From NCBI GenBank assembly GCA_947481635.1, contig CANKHJ010000010.1, positions 1 to 49,310 on the forward strand: a stretch of DNA of 49,310 nucleotides, written 5' to 3'. Positions 26,802 through 34,288 of this stretch are shown piece after piece. The stretch is from Bradyrhizobiaceae bacterium. GTDB lineage: Bacteria; Pseudomonadota; Alphaproteobacteria; Rhizobiales; Xanthobacteraceae. A model generated the notes under the pieces. The model ran no database searches. It saw only the letters and a program-made list of their open reading frames with translations, and had not been told where the DNA came from. A program made the translations under genes and the position numbers. How positions within the stretch are numbered: position 1 is the stretch's first letter; the number at the start of each line of letters is the position of its first letter.

Positions 26802-27725
26802 TCAACGCGAAATTTCTACCTCCGCTCCGAACAGCCCGGCAGGAATCGTGGCGTCGTCCGCGTCAGTCACAAGCAACAGCCTGATGACATCGCCATCCAT
26901 GCGCGCGGCTACGCCTTCGACCTTATGCTGTCGGTCGAGTGGGTACATCCCGAGCAGACGTCCGTTATTCCCCACGACCCCGACCGCCGACCCCGCGCAA
27001 GGGCCGTCGTTATAAGCATCATCGGTATCTTCCGCGACGGTGGTGAACACCATGTCGCCATTCGGCAGCGCCGCGGCGTCGGTGAAGCAGAGCGGAATGC
27101 CGTCGATCGCGCCCAGATCGAGGCGGTCGATGCCGGAGGTCATGATCGTGACGTCCTGCCCGGACATCAACGAGTCGAGCACCGCGAGCAGCGGAAACCG
27201 AACGATCGCATTTTCGGTTTGCGCCTTGTTGCCGCGCTGGAAAAGCCGCAGTTCGCCGCCGATGACCACCGCGCCCTCGATGTTGGGTTCGGCGAAGGCG
27301 TCGTCGAGCGGGGCGAAGAGCGGCGCGAGGTCGATCTGGCGTGGTGCGCCTTGCATGGCGCCGTTTGCATCGAGCGTCAGCATCGCGCCGGTACGGCGAT
27401 TGGGCCGGGAGCCCGAGCCGAGCACCAGCAGCGCGCCGTGCGGATGATCGGCGGAGGCGGGAAGCTGCGTGAGCGCCTCAAGGTCGGGCTTGTGCTTCCT
27501 GCGCTTGCGCGGGCCATCGGGAAGATCGCCGTCGAACAGGCGGATCAGGTGGCCGGGGTTGGTGTCGTCGGTGTTGAAGACGCCGAGGTGGAGTTCGTCA
27601 TCGGCGACGATGTAGAGGAAGGATGCAACGCGCACGAGTCCGCTGGCGGCGCTGAGGTGTGACGGCCGCCCGACAGCGGTGGGAGCGGAGAGAGTGAGCT
27701 CGCGCAACTTGTTCAGGACGATCAT
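26802..27725 (-). CDS. DUF6929-like protein of unknown function
   Basis: This 307-residue cytoplasmic protein has no signal peptide. It starts MIVLNKLRELTLSAPTAVGRPSHLSAASGLVRV. Several short beta-rich units follow, such as FLYIVADDELHLGVFN, GALLVLGSGSRPNRRTGAMLTLD, EGAVVIGGELRLFQRGN and VEGVAARMDGDVIRLLLVTDADD, which suggests a beta-propeller. The SAASGLVRV and IEGAVVIGGELRLFQRG elements fit what I recall of the DUF6929 family, but I cannot confirm that without a search. It is a single gene between repeat-containing gaps. A role in sugar or lactone chemistry, as in other six-bladed propellers, would be speculation. Confidence 0.75.
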   Translation of the reverse strand: MIVLNKLRELTLSAPTAVGRPSHLSAASGLVRVASFLYIVADDELHLGVFNTDDTNPGHLIRLFDGDLPDGPRKRRKHKPDLEALTQLPASADHPHGALLVLGSGSRPNRRTGAMLTLDANGAMQGAPRQIDLAPLFAPLDDAFAEPNIEGAVVIGGELRLFQRGNKAQTENAIVRFPLLAVLDSLMSGQDVTIMTSGIDRLDLGAIDGIPLCFTDAAALPNGDMVFTTVAEDTDDAYNDGPCAGSAVGVVGNNGRLLGMYPLDRQHKVEGVAARMDGDVIRLLLVTDADDATIPAGLFGAEVEISR

Positions 27726-27743
27726 TGGATCGAACTTCTTTCT

Positions 27744-27862
27744 TTACCCTCCCTTGTAGGGTGAGCGTAGCACGCCGGGGTGGGGTGACTTTGTCTCAAA
27801 AGGATCACCCCTCCCGACCGCTGTGCGGTCGACCTTCCCCCTCCTGGGGGAGGTGAAGAAAG
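27744..27862. repeat. Cluster of small palindromes between two leftward genes
   Basis: Three short hairpins sit in this gap: ACCCT/AGGGT near 27746, GACCGC-TGT-GCGGTC at 27816-27830, and CCTCC/GGAGG near 27840-27852. GGTGAC/TCACC-like strings occur between them. It looks like another dispersed intergenic repeat family of Hyphomicrobiales genomes, different from the CCCCGC type elsewhere in this window. Confidence 0.55.
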
Positions 27863-27900
27863 AGCGTGCGCGCTTGTAACGGCGTAACGGACTTCCGTCG

Positions 27901-29166
27901 TTACGCATCCGCCATCTTGCGGCGCGCCGAGATCAGCATCAGCAGCGGCACCGCCGCCACCAGAATCGCCATCACGCCGGCGCCGGGCAGGCCGAAGCGC
28001 TCGATCAGTGGGCCGGTGGCGAGCGCCATCGCGACGCTGGTTGCGCCGGCGGCGGAGTCGCTGACGCCGATGGCGCGGCCGCGTTCGGCGGTTTCGGCGT
28101 GATCCGCGATGAGCGCCGTGGCCGCGACATTGGCCGCAGCCCAGCCGAGGCCGACCAGGAAGGTGCCGAGCGTGATGGTGAGATAGGCCTCGGTGAAGGT
28201 GACCAGCACCGCGCCGAACAACGCCACCGCGACGCCGGGGAACATCACCTGGCTGCGGCCGAAGCGGTCCGCCAGCCTGCCGAGCGGCACGGTGAAGGCG
28301 AACATGCCGGCCGAATGGAATGCGTGCGAGAACGCAATCGCGGTCAGCGAATGTCCGTGATGCGATAGCACCAGCGAGGTCAGCACCATCACGATCGACA
28401 TGTTGCCGGTCGCGGCGGCGTTCGAGACGATCGAAAGCCGGATTGGCACGTCGGCCAGCAGCTTGAGCACGCTGAAGCGACTGCCGTCGGCCTCGGTCGG
28501 ATTGCGCGGCACGTAGTTCGGATAATAATGCTGCAGGTTCATGCCGATCTGCTTCGGGTCCGGCCGCACGAAATAGACCATCGCCATTCCGACGACGATC
28601 ATCAGCGGCAGCATCAGCCAGGGCAGGCCAAGCGGGTCCCTGCCGAGGCCCACCGAGATGCTCTCCGCGGTGCCGATCAGGACCGGGCTGGCGACCAGCC
28701 CGGCCAGCGAACCGAGCGAGACGTAGCCGAGCCCCTCGGCGCGCATGCTCGGCGGAAACATGTCGGTCGCCGCGACGCGCAATTGCTGTGCGGCGTTCAT
28801 GCCCATGCCGAATACCATCATGCCGACGATGAACACCGCGATGCTGTGCAGGCTCATCGACAGGCCGACGGTCACCGCGCCGATCATCGCCAGCACCAGG
28901 CCGAGCAGGATGCCCGGCTTGCGGCCATAGGTGTCGGTAATCTTGCCGACCGGATAGGCCACCAGAAACCGGCTGAAGCCGAGCAGCGCCACCGACAACC
29001 CCGACAACGCCGCCGAATGCGTCAGCGCGAGCACCATCAGTGGGCCGAGGCCATAGGCGAACGACATCCCGGCGCCGGTGAAGGATTGCGCCAGCGCGAA
29101 CAGCACGACGTTGCGCTTGATCACGGCCGGAACGATGTAGACGGGCTTGCTGACGGTCTGGTCCAT
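27901..29166 (-). CDS. Major facilitator superfamily transporter
   Basis: This 421-residue protein has about 12 transmembrane helices in two halves. The MFS loop 2-3 motif appears as YPVGKITDTYGRKPG near residues 70-85 (G-x3-D-x2-G-R-K). A matching loop in the second half is PLGRLADRFGRSQ. No substrate-specific motif stands out. It could be a drug or metabolite exporter of the DHA1-like class. The gene is 70 bases upstream, in the direction of transcription, of nothing obvious, and it follows the ketosynthase gene in the same orientation, so the two may be co-transcribed. Confidence 0.88.
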   Translation of the reverse strand: MDQTVSKPVYIVPAVIKRNVVLFALAQSFTGAGMSFAYGLGPLMVLALTHSAALSGLSVALLGFSRFLVAYPVGKITDTYGRKPGILLGLVLAMIGAVTVGLSMSLHSIAVFIVGMMVFGMGMNAAQQLRVAATDMFPPSMRAEGLGYVSLGSLAGLVASPVLIGTAESISVGLGRDPLGLPWLMLPLMIVVGMAMVYFVRPDPKQIGMNLQHYYPNYVPRNPTEADGSRFSVLKLLADVPIRLSIVSNAAATGNMSIVMVLTSLVLSHHGHSLTAIAFSHAFHSAGMFAFTVPLGRLADRFGRSQVMFPGVAVALFGAVLVTFTEAYLTITLGTFLVGLGWAAANVAATALIADHAETAERGRAIGVSDSAAGATSVAMALATGPLIERFGLPGAGVMAILVAAVPLLMLISARRKMADA

Positions 29167-29189
29167 GACGCTTAGAGTCTCATTGTCTT

Positions 29190-29235
29190 GAGCAGGAGGT
29201 GTCCCGAAAACCGGAATCGATTTGCGGGGTCATGG
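29190..29235. repeat. Possible degenerate Rhizobiales dispersed repeat
   Basis: The stretch contains TGTCCCGAAAACCGGAATCG and ends near GGGGTCATG. It resembles the dispersed element common in Rhizobiales genomes that reads roughly TCCGAAAACCGG ... GGGATCATG. It is one imperfect copy in a 70-base gap, so the identification is tentative. Confidence 0.4.
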
Positions 29236-29236
29236 A

Positions 29237-30502
29237 TTAATTCCAGCGGCGGAACACCAGCGACGCGTTGACGCCGCCGAAGCCGAATCCATTGGTCATG
29301 GCGAATTCCACCCCTCGCTTGCGCGGCTGCGGCCCGACGAGGTCGAGATTGCCGGCGGCCGGATCGGCCGTGTGAAGATTGAGCGTGGGCGGCAGGATTT
29401 CCGAAGTCAACGCGCGGATGGTGAAAATCGCGCCGGTGGCGCCAGCCGCGCCGAGCAGATGTCCGGTCGCCGATTTGGTCGCGGAGATCGAGACCTTGGT
29501 GTCGTGGCCGAACACGGCGCGGATCGCGGTGAGCTCAGCCGCATCGCCCATCGGGGTCGAGGTGGCGTGCGCATTGATATAGCCGAGGTCGGCGGGCGTG
29601 ATGCCGGCCTGCCGCAGCGCCAGCGCCATGCAGCGCTGCAGGCCGATGCCGTCCTCCGGCGCCGCCGCGATATGGAACGCGTCCGATGTGGTGCCGTAGC
29701 CGCAGAGCTCCGCCAGCGGCGTCGCGCCGCGCGCCTGCGCATGCGCGAGCGACTCGATCACCACCACGGCGGCGCCTTCGCTCATCACGAAGCCGTCGCG
29801 GTCGACGTCGAATGGGCGACAGGCCTCCGCCGGCCGGTCGTTGAAATGCGTCGCCAGCGCCTGCGCGGCGGCGAAGCTGCCAAGGCTGACGCGCTCGATG
29901 CAGGCCTCGGAGCCGCCACAGATCGCGATGTCGGCCTCGCCACTGCGGATCAGCCGCGCGCCATCGCCGATCGATTGAACGCTGGCGGCGCATGCCGTCA
30001 CCGGCGCGCCGATCGGGCCGAGATAGCCGTGGCGGATCGAGATCTGCCCGGCCGCGAGATTCACCAGGAAAGACGGCACCGTGAACGGCGAAAGCTTGCG
30101 CACGCCAACCGTGTCGGTCAGCCGCGTCGCATGCATCATGGCGTGGAAGCCCCCCATGCCGGAGGCGATCACCGTGGCGGTGCGCTCTTTCTGCTCGGTG
30201 GTCTCCGGTGCCCAGCGCGCCTGCGCGATCGCTTCATCGGCCGCGCCGAGCACGAGTTGGATGAAACGGTCGGTGCGCTTCTGGTTCTTCACCGTGACAA
30301 AGCGGTCGGGATCAAAGCCGGCCTCGGCATCCTCGCGGATGGTCGGCACTACGCCGGCGATTTTCGCCGGCACATCGGGCACGATCGAATCCGGCAGCCG
30401 GCGGATGCCGGAGCGGCCGGCCAGCAGCCGGTCCCACACCGCATCCACGCCGCATCCCAGCGGCGAGACCAGGCCACAGCCGGTAACCACGACTCGTTCC
30501 AT
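29237..30502 (-). CDS. Beta-ketoacyl-ACP synthase II-like (FabF/NodE group)
   Basis: This is a condensing enzyme of the FabF type, 421 residues. The active-site cysteine is Cys171 in APVTACAASVQSIGD. The two histidines are in INAHATSTPMGDAAEL and KSATGHLLGAAGATGAIF. The C-terminal NGFGFGGVNASLVFRR is typical. It elongates acyl-ACP chains by condensation with malonyl-ACP. The ATG at 30502 follows GGGAGAGG and begins MERVVVTGCG. No acyl carrier protein or other fab gene is adjacent, so it may be an accessory paralogue for a special fatty acid such as the very long chain of lipid A, rather than the housekeeping FabF. Confidence 0.88.
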   Translation of the reverse strand: MERVVVTGCGLVSPLGCGVDAVWDRLLAGRSGIRRLPDSIVPDVPAKIAGVVPTIREDAEAGFDPDRFVTVKNQKRTDRFIQLVLGAADEAIAQARWAPETTEQKERTATVIASGMGGFHAMMHATRLTDTVGVRKLSPFTVPSFLVNLAAGQISIRHGYLGPIGAPVTACAASVQSIGDGARLIRSGEADIAICGGSEACIERVSLGSFAAAQALATHFNDRPAEACRPFDVDRDGFVMSEGAAVVVIESLAHAQARGATPLAELCGYGTTSDAFHIAAAPEDGIGLQRCMALALRQAGITPADLGYINAHATSTPMGDAAELTAIRAVFGHDTKVSISATKSATGHLLGAAGATGAIFTIRALTSEILPPTLNLHTADPAAGNLDLVGPQPRKRGVEFAMTNGFGFGGVNASLVFRRWN

Positions 30503-30818
30503 GACCTCTCCCGGACGCCCCGGCTGGCTGATAGCCCAATTCGCCACGGCCTCAAATGGTTAGAGCGTGAATGGGTTTACGGGCGGGATACCCTCGGCGG
30601 TCATGCCCCACTCTCTCCGCTGTCATTCCCCGCGAAAGCGGGGAATCCAGTACGCCGTGCCCTATCGACTGGCCGGGGAATACTGGCCCCCCCGCTTTTC
30701 GCGGGGGGTGACAACCTGTGATGAGGGTCGCGGGGTGCCTATCGCGCGCTCCGTTTCTTTACCGCATCGCACAATCCCGCTAAAGGCTCCGGCCCGCTTC
30801 TTGCTGCTCACGTGACCG
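30503..30818. other. Divergent intergenic region between the ketosynthase gene and nasT
   Basis: This 316-base gap holds no supported gene. Its middle is a full composite palindrome (30621-30713). The 100 bases before nasT have no clear -35/-10 pair, although AAAGGCTCCGG sits shortly before the start. Promoters for both divergent genes must lie here. Confidence 0.6.
30621..30713. repeat. Complete composite palindromic repeat (upstream of nasT)
   Basis: The left arm is TGTCATTCCCCGC-GAAA-GCGGGGAATCCAGTA and the right arm is AATACTGGCCCCCCCGC-TTTT-CGCGGGGGGTGACA. The arms are inverted copies, each with its own hairpin. The connector (CGCCGTGCCCTATCGA...) is clearly related to the connector of the copy at 21121-21210, which shows the two are members of one repeat family. 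Confidence 0.75.
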
Positions 30819-31403
30819 ATGGATGCCTCGCTCAAAATCATCATTGTCGACGAAAACCCGATCCGCGCCGCGATCCTCCAGGACGGGTTGCAGGAGGCCG
30901 GGCATCGCAATGTCACCTGGATCAAGGACACCACCGGGCTGCTCGCCCATGTCTACGCGATCGATCCCGACGTCATCCTGATCGACCTCGAGAACCCGAG
31001 CCGCGACGTGCTGGAGCAGATGTTCCAGATGAGCCGGGCGGTGAAGCGGCCGATCGCGATGTTCGTCGACCAGAGCGACAGCGCCTCGATCCAGGCGTCG
31101 GTCGATGCCGGCGTGTCGGCTTACATCGTCGGCAACCTGCAGAAGGATCGGATCAAGACCATCCTCGATCTGTGCATCTCGCGCTTCAACGCGTTCTCGC
31201 GTCTGCAAGATGAACTTGACCGCACCAAGAGCGCGCTCGAGGAGCGCAAGGTGATCGATCGCGCCAGGGGCATCCTGATGAAGCTGAGGAACCTGACCGA
31301 GGAAGAGGCCTATGCACTGCTGCGCAAGACCGCGATGAACGAGAAGAAGAAGATCGCCGAAGTGGCGCAGTCGGTGATCATGACTGCGGAGATGTTCAAA
31401 TGA
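30819..31403 (+). CDS. nasT: ANTAR-domain antitermination regulator NasT
   Basis: NasT binds paired hairpins in the leader RNA of nitrate assimilation operons and prevents termination. The 194-residue protein has an N-terminal receiver-like domain (acidic pair Asp11-Glu12, phospho-acceptor-position Asp56 in VILIDLENPS). A coiled-coil linker from about 118 and a C-terminal ANTAR three-helix bundle follow (RKVIDRARGILMKLRNLTEEEAYALLRKTAMNEKKKIAEVAQSVI). In related bacteria NasT is held inactive by NasS until nitrate or nitrite binds NasS. The nasS start overlaps its stop by four bases. A matching RNA target is present upstream of nrtA. Confidence 0.93.
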   Translation: MDASLKIIIVDENPIRAAILQDGLQEAGHRNVTWIKDTTGLLAHVYAIDPDVILIDLENPSRDVLEQMFQMSRAVKRPIAMFVDQSDSASIQASVDAGVSAYIVGNLQKDRIKTILDLCISRFNAFSRLQDELDRTKSALEERKVIDRARGILMKLRNLTEEEAYALLRKTAMNEKKKIAEVAQSVIMTAEMFK

Positions 31404-32572
31404 CCGACGGCGTGAAGCTGCGCATCGGATTCATCCCGCTCGCCGACGCGACCGCGCTGCTGGTCGCGGTCGACAAGGGCTTCACCGCCGCGGAAGGGCT
31501 CGACATCGAGCTGGTGCGCGAGGTCTCGTGGTCGAATGTGCGCGACAAGCTCAACATCGGTCTATTCGATGCCGCGCATCTGATCGCGCCGATCGCAATC
31601 GCATCGAGCCTCGGGCTCGGCCATATCAAGGTGCCGATCGTCGCGCCCTTCGGGCTAGGGGTGAACGGCAATGCGATCACGGTTTCGCCTGCGCTGCAGG
31701 CACAACTCGCCGATGCGGCGGATGGTAATCTCCGCGATCCGATGGTGACGGCGCGCGCGCTGGCGCGCGTCGTCGCGGCGCGCAAGGCGAAGGGCGCCGA
31801 GCCGCTGACCTTCGGCATGACCTTCCCGTTCTCGACGCACAACTATCATCTGCGTTTCTGGATGGCCGCCGGAGGTGTTGATCCGGATGAGGATGTGCGC
31901 CTGGTGGTTCTGCCGCCGCCCTACATGGTGGACAGCCTTGCGAGCGGACACGTCGATGCGTTCTGCGTCGGCGCGCCGTGGAACTCAGTCGCGGTAGATC
32001 TCGGCATCGGTCACATCCTGCATTTCGTCTCGGAGATCCTCGCGCGCGCCACCGAGAAACTGCTCGCGGTGCGCCAGCGCTGGGCCGAGGAGAATCCGGA
32101 CGTGCTGTCGCGTCTGGTGCGCGCGCATCAGCGCGCCGCGGATTTCGTCGAGGACGTGAACAACCGCGACGAGGTCGCGTCGCTGCTCGCGCCGGCGAAC
32201 CGCATCGGCGTCGCGCCCGAGGTGATCCGACGCACGCTCGACGGCCGCTTGAAGGTTTCGCCCGACGGGACGTTTCGCAATGACGATCACTATCTATTGG
32301 TCGGCCGCGGCGGCGCGGCGCGGCCGGATCCGGCGCAGGCGGCGTGGCTCTACGCGCAGATGGTGCGCTGGGGCCAGGCGCCTCTGTCGCGCGAGATGCT
32401 CGCCGCTGCCAAGGCGGTTTGCCGGCCCGACCTCTACGACGCTGCGTCCGGGGTCGCGACGGCTCCCGATCCGAGCGCCCCCGCCGACCATATTGGGGCC
32501 TTCACCGGACCAGCTTTCGACCCCGACGATATCGAGGCGCACCTCGCGGCCTGGACCATCCGGCGCAGCTGA
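31400..32572 (+). CDS. nasS: Nitrate/nitrite sensor NasS (NrtA/CmpA-type fold)
   Basis: This 390-residue protein has the periplasmic-binding-protein fold of NrtA/CmpA but no signal peptide, so it stays in the cytoplasm. That is the hallmark of NasS, the nitrate-responsive partner that sequesters NasT. Family segments include RIGFIPLADATALLVAVDKGFTAAEGLDIELVREVSWSNVRDKLNIG, FSTHNYHLRFWMAAGGVDPDEDVRLVVLPPP, and DAFCVGAPWNSVAVDLGIG. It begins with ATG overlapping the nasT stop (ATGA) and is translationally coupled to it. It ends 139 bases before the sigma-54-type promoter of the structural operon. Confidence 0.92.
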   Translation: MTDGVKLRIGFIPLADATALLVAVDKGFTAAEGLDIELVREVSWSNVRDKLNIGLFDAAHLIAPIAIASSLGLGHIKVPIVAPFGLGVNGNAITVSPALQAQLADAADGNLRDPMVTARALARVVAARKAKGAEPLTFGMTFPFSTHNYHLRFWMAAGGVDPDEDVRLVVLPPPYMVDSLASGHVDAFCVGAPWNSVAVDLGIGHILHFVSEILARATEKLLAVRQRWAEENPDVLSRLVRAHQRAADFVEDVNNRDEVASLLAPANRIGVAPEVIRRTLDGRLKVSPDGTFRNDDHYLLVGRGGAARPDPAQAAWLYAQMVRWGQAPLSREMLAAAKAVCRPDLYDAASGVATAPDPSAPADHIGAFTGPAFDPDDIEAHLAAWTIRRS

Positions 32573-32710
32573 TTTCGCGAATGCCTATTTAGTGTGCGCT
32601 GCACAATGAGTTTGCAGTTGCAATGAAGCGCGCCAAAACCGGCCCTGGCCGGCACGTGCCCATTAACCTTTTCTCATTGATTCCAAACAGCTTTCTGCCT
32701 CAGACCCGTC

Positions 32711-32726
32711 TGGCACGAAGCTTGTA
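32711..32726 (+). promoter_or_regulatory. Sigma-54 (RpoN)-type promoter of the nitrate operon
   Basis: TGGCACG-AAGC-TTGTA fits the RpoN consensus TGGCACG-N4-TTGCW at every position except the final C of TTGC, which is T. The spacing of the -24 and -12 elements is exact. Transcription would start near 32737, five bases before the first leader hairpin. This implies control by an enhancer-binding activator such as NtrC under nitrogen limitation. Confidence 0.75.
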
Positions 32727-32741
32727 AGAGAAGGATCGATC

Positions 32742-32784
32742 GGCGCCGTCAACTGCGATGGCGCCACTGGTCCAATGACGGACC
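32742..32784 (+). promoter_or_regulatory. Two-hairpin ANTAR target (NasT-binding RNA)
   Basis: Hairpin P1 (32742-32765) has a 9-base stem GGCGCCGTC/GATGGCGCC with one G-U pair and the hexaloop AACTGC. After a 3-base linker, hairpin P2 (32769-32784) has stem GGTCC/GGACC with hexaloop AATGAC. The known ANTAR RNA motif is two neighbouring stems with six-base loops carrying A at position 1 and G at position 4. P2 fits fully. P1 has the A but has its G at position 5. Confidence 0.75.
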
Positions 32785-32793
32785 GATAGCAAC

Positions 32794-32847
32794 GCCGCTG
32801 CTCTGATGAACGCGCCATCACGCGTCTTTCAGGCTGCGGCTTTTTTA
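32794..32847 (+). terminator. Intrinsic terminator in the nrtA leader
   Basis: The outer stem is GCCGC-t-GC-t-CTG pairing with CAG-GC-t-GCGGC, and it encloses an inner ACGCG/CGCGT hairpin. A run of six Ts follows directly (32841-32846). This is the site where transcription would stop unless NasT intervenes. It lies 10 bases after hairpin P2. Confidence 0.8.
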
Positions 32848-32916
32848 TTGCCTTCACGGGAAACGCGCCGGGCGGGTCCTTCAAAACCAGAGCGAACCAG
32901 GGGAACGACAACCGCC

Positions 32917-34227
32917 ATGAGCAAGACGACCAAAGGTGCCGGCCGCATCAGCCGGCGCACATTACTCACCGCCACCGGCGCGACCGCCCTGATGGCGGCG
33001 ATCAAGACCGAATTTCCGTTCGGCGCCGCCTATGCGCAGGCCGTCGGGCCCGAAACCACCAAGGCGATCCTCGGCTACATCGCGCTGATGGATGCCTCCG
33101 CGCTGGTGATCGCGAAGGAAAAGGGATTATTCGCCAAGCACGGCATGCCGGATGTCGACGTCGCCAAGCAGGCCTCATGGGGCGCGGTGCGCGACAATCT
33201 GGTGCTCGGCTCGGAGAGCAACGGCATCGATGGCGCGCATATCCTGACGCCGATGCCCTACCTGATTTCGACCGGCAAGGTGACGCAGAACAACGTGCCG
33301 ACGCCGATGTATCTGATGGCGCGGCTCAATCTCGACGCCCAGGCGATCTCGGTCGCCAACGAATACAAGGATCTCAAGGTCACATCCGACTCGTCGCCGC
33401 TGAAAGCCGTGTTCGCGAAGAAGAAGGCGGAAGGCAAGGACGTTAAGATCGCGATGACCTTCCCGGGCGGCACGCACGACCTCTGGATCCGCTACTGGCT
33501 CGCCGCTGGCGGCATCGACCCCGACAAGGACGTCTCGACCATCGTCGTGCCGCCGCCGCAGATGGTCGCGAACATGAAAGTCGGCAACATGGACGCGTTC
33601 TGCGTCGGTGAGCCGTGGAACGAGCAACTGGTCAACCAGGGTATCGGCTTCACCGCCTGCAGCACCGGCGAAGTGTGGTCCAAGCATCCCGAGAAGGCGC
33701 TCGGCCTGCGCGCCGCCTGGGTCGACAAATATCCGAAAGCCGCCAAGGCGCTGCTGATGGCGGTGATGGAAGCACAGCAATGGTGCGACAAGCCCGACAA
33801 CCGCCAGGAGATGTCGGAGATCGTCGGCCGGCGCCAATGGTTCAACGTGCCGGTCGCAGACATCATTGGGCGCGCCAAGGGCGACATAAACTACGGCAAT
33901 GGCCGCGTCGAGAAGGGCACCAAGCAATTCATGAAGTTCTGGCAGGACCACGCGTCCTACCCGTTCAAGAGTCATGACGCCTGGTTCGTCACCGAAGACA
34001 TCCGCTGGGGCAAGTTCGAGCCGAGCACCGACGTCACCGCGCTGGTGAACAAGGTCAATCGCGAAGACCTGTGGCGCGATGCCGCCAAGTCGCTGTCGGT
34101 CGCGGCCGCCGATATCCCGGCGTCGTCCTCGCGCGGCAAGGAGACGTTCTTCGACGGCAAGGTGTTCGATCCGGAGAATCCGTCCGCCTATCTCAAGAGC
34201 CTGACGATCAAGCGCATGGAAGTCTGA
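32917..34227 (+). CDS. nrtA: Nitrate ABC transporter substrate-binding protein
   Basis: This 436-residue periplasmic nitrate-binding protein of the NrtA/CmpA family has a twin-arginine-type signal at the N-terminus (ISRRTLLTATGATALMAAI). Binding-domain segments are ILGYIALMDASALVIAKEKGLFAKHGMPDV, MTFPGGTHDLWIRYWLAAGGIDPDKDV and MDAFCVGEPWNEQLVNQGIGFT. These closely parallel NasS and indicate the same ligand class. The ATG at 32917 is preferred because it opens the signal sequence; an in-frame ATG at 32806 lies inside the terminator hairpin. Folding before export fits a Tat substrate. It is followed by a strong hairpin and then nrtB. Confidence 0.93.
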   Translation: MSKTTKGAGRISRRTLLTATGATALMAAIKTEFPFGAAYAQAVGPETTKAILGYIALMDASALVIAKEKGLFAKHGMPDVDVAKQASWGAVRDNLVLGSESNGIDGAHILTPMPYLISTGKVTQNNVPTPMYLMARLNLDAQAISVANEYKDLKVTSDSSPLKAVFAKKKAEGKDVKIAMTFPGGTHDLWIRYWLAAGGIDPDKDVSTIVVPPPQMVANMKVGNMDAFCVGEPWNEQLVNQGIGFTACSTGEVWSKHPEKALGLRAAWVDKYPKAAKALLMAVMEAQQWCDKPDNRQEMSEIVGRRQWFNVPVADIIGRAKGDINYGNGRVEKGTKQFMKFWQDHASYPFKSHDAWFVTEDIRWGKFEPSTDVTALVNKVNREDLWRDAAKSLSVAAADIPASSSRGKETFFDGKVFDPENPSAYLKSLTIKRMEV

Positions 34228-34236
34228 GACCTGGCA

Positions 34237-34260
34237 GGGGCCGCCTTAACGGGCGGCCCC
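34237..34260 (+). terminator. Hairpin between nrtA and nrtB
   Basis: A perfect 9-base GC stem, GGGGCCGCC/GGCGGCCCC, has a TTAACG loop and starts 10 bases after the nrtA stop. There is no T-run. In binding-protein-dependent importers such hairpins commonly protect the binding-protein mRNA and reduce expression of the membrane genes. The nrtB ribosome-binding region follows. Confidence 0.65.
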
Positions 34261-34288
34261 ATGCCGCGTTCGCTGACGGAGAATCTGG

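Larger units (their letters stand above)
32573..32916 (+). promoter_or_regulatory. Control region and leader of the nrt-nir-nas operon
   Basis: This 344-base region has no supported gene. In order it holds a TGTGC-GCT-GCACA inverted repeat (about 32592-32604), a perfect GGCACGTGCC palindrome (32651-32660), a sigma-54-type promoter (32711-32726), two adjacent hairpins with six-base loops (32742-32784) and a strong terminator (32794-32847). The nrtA ribosome-binding site and start come last. The order is that expected for an RpoN-started, ANTAR-controlled attenuator. The upstream palindromes are candidate activator sites, for example for NtrC, but neither matches the NtrC consensus well. Confidence 0.75.

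Noticed and set aside
29222-30721. A 499-codon open frame antisense to the ketosynthase
   Set aside because: It ends inside a palindromic repeat and covers a gene with all catalytic residues of the FabF family.
32806-32916. An upstream ATG in frame with nrtA that would lengthen the protein by 37 residues
   Set aside because: The ATG lies inside the terminator hairpin of the leader, and the extension would bury the Tat-type signal sequence. The ATG at 32917 is the likely start.
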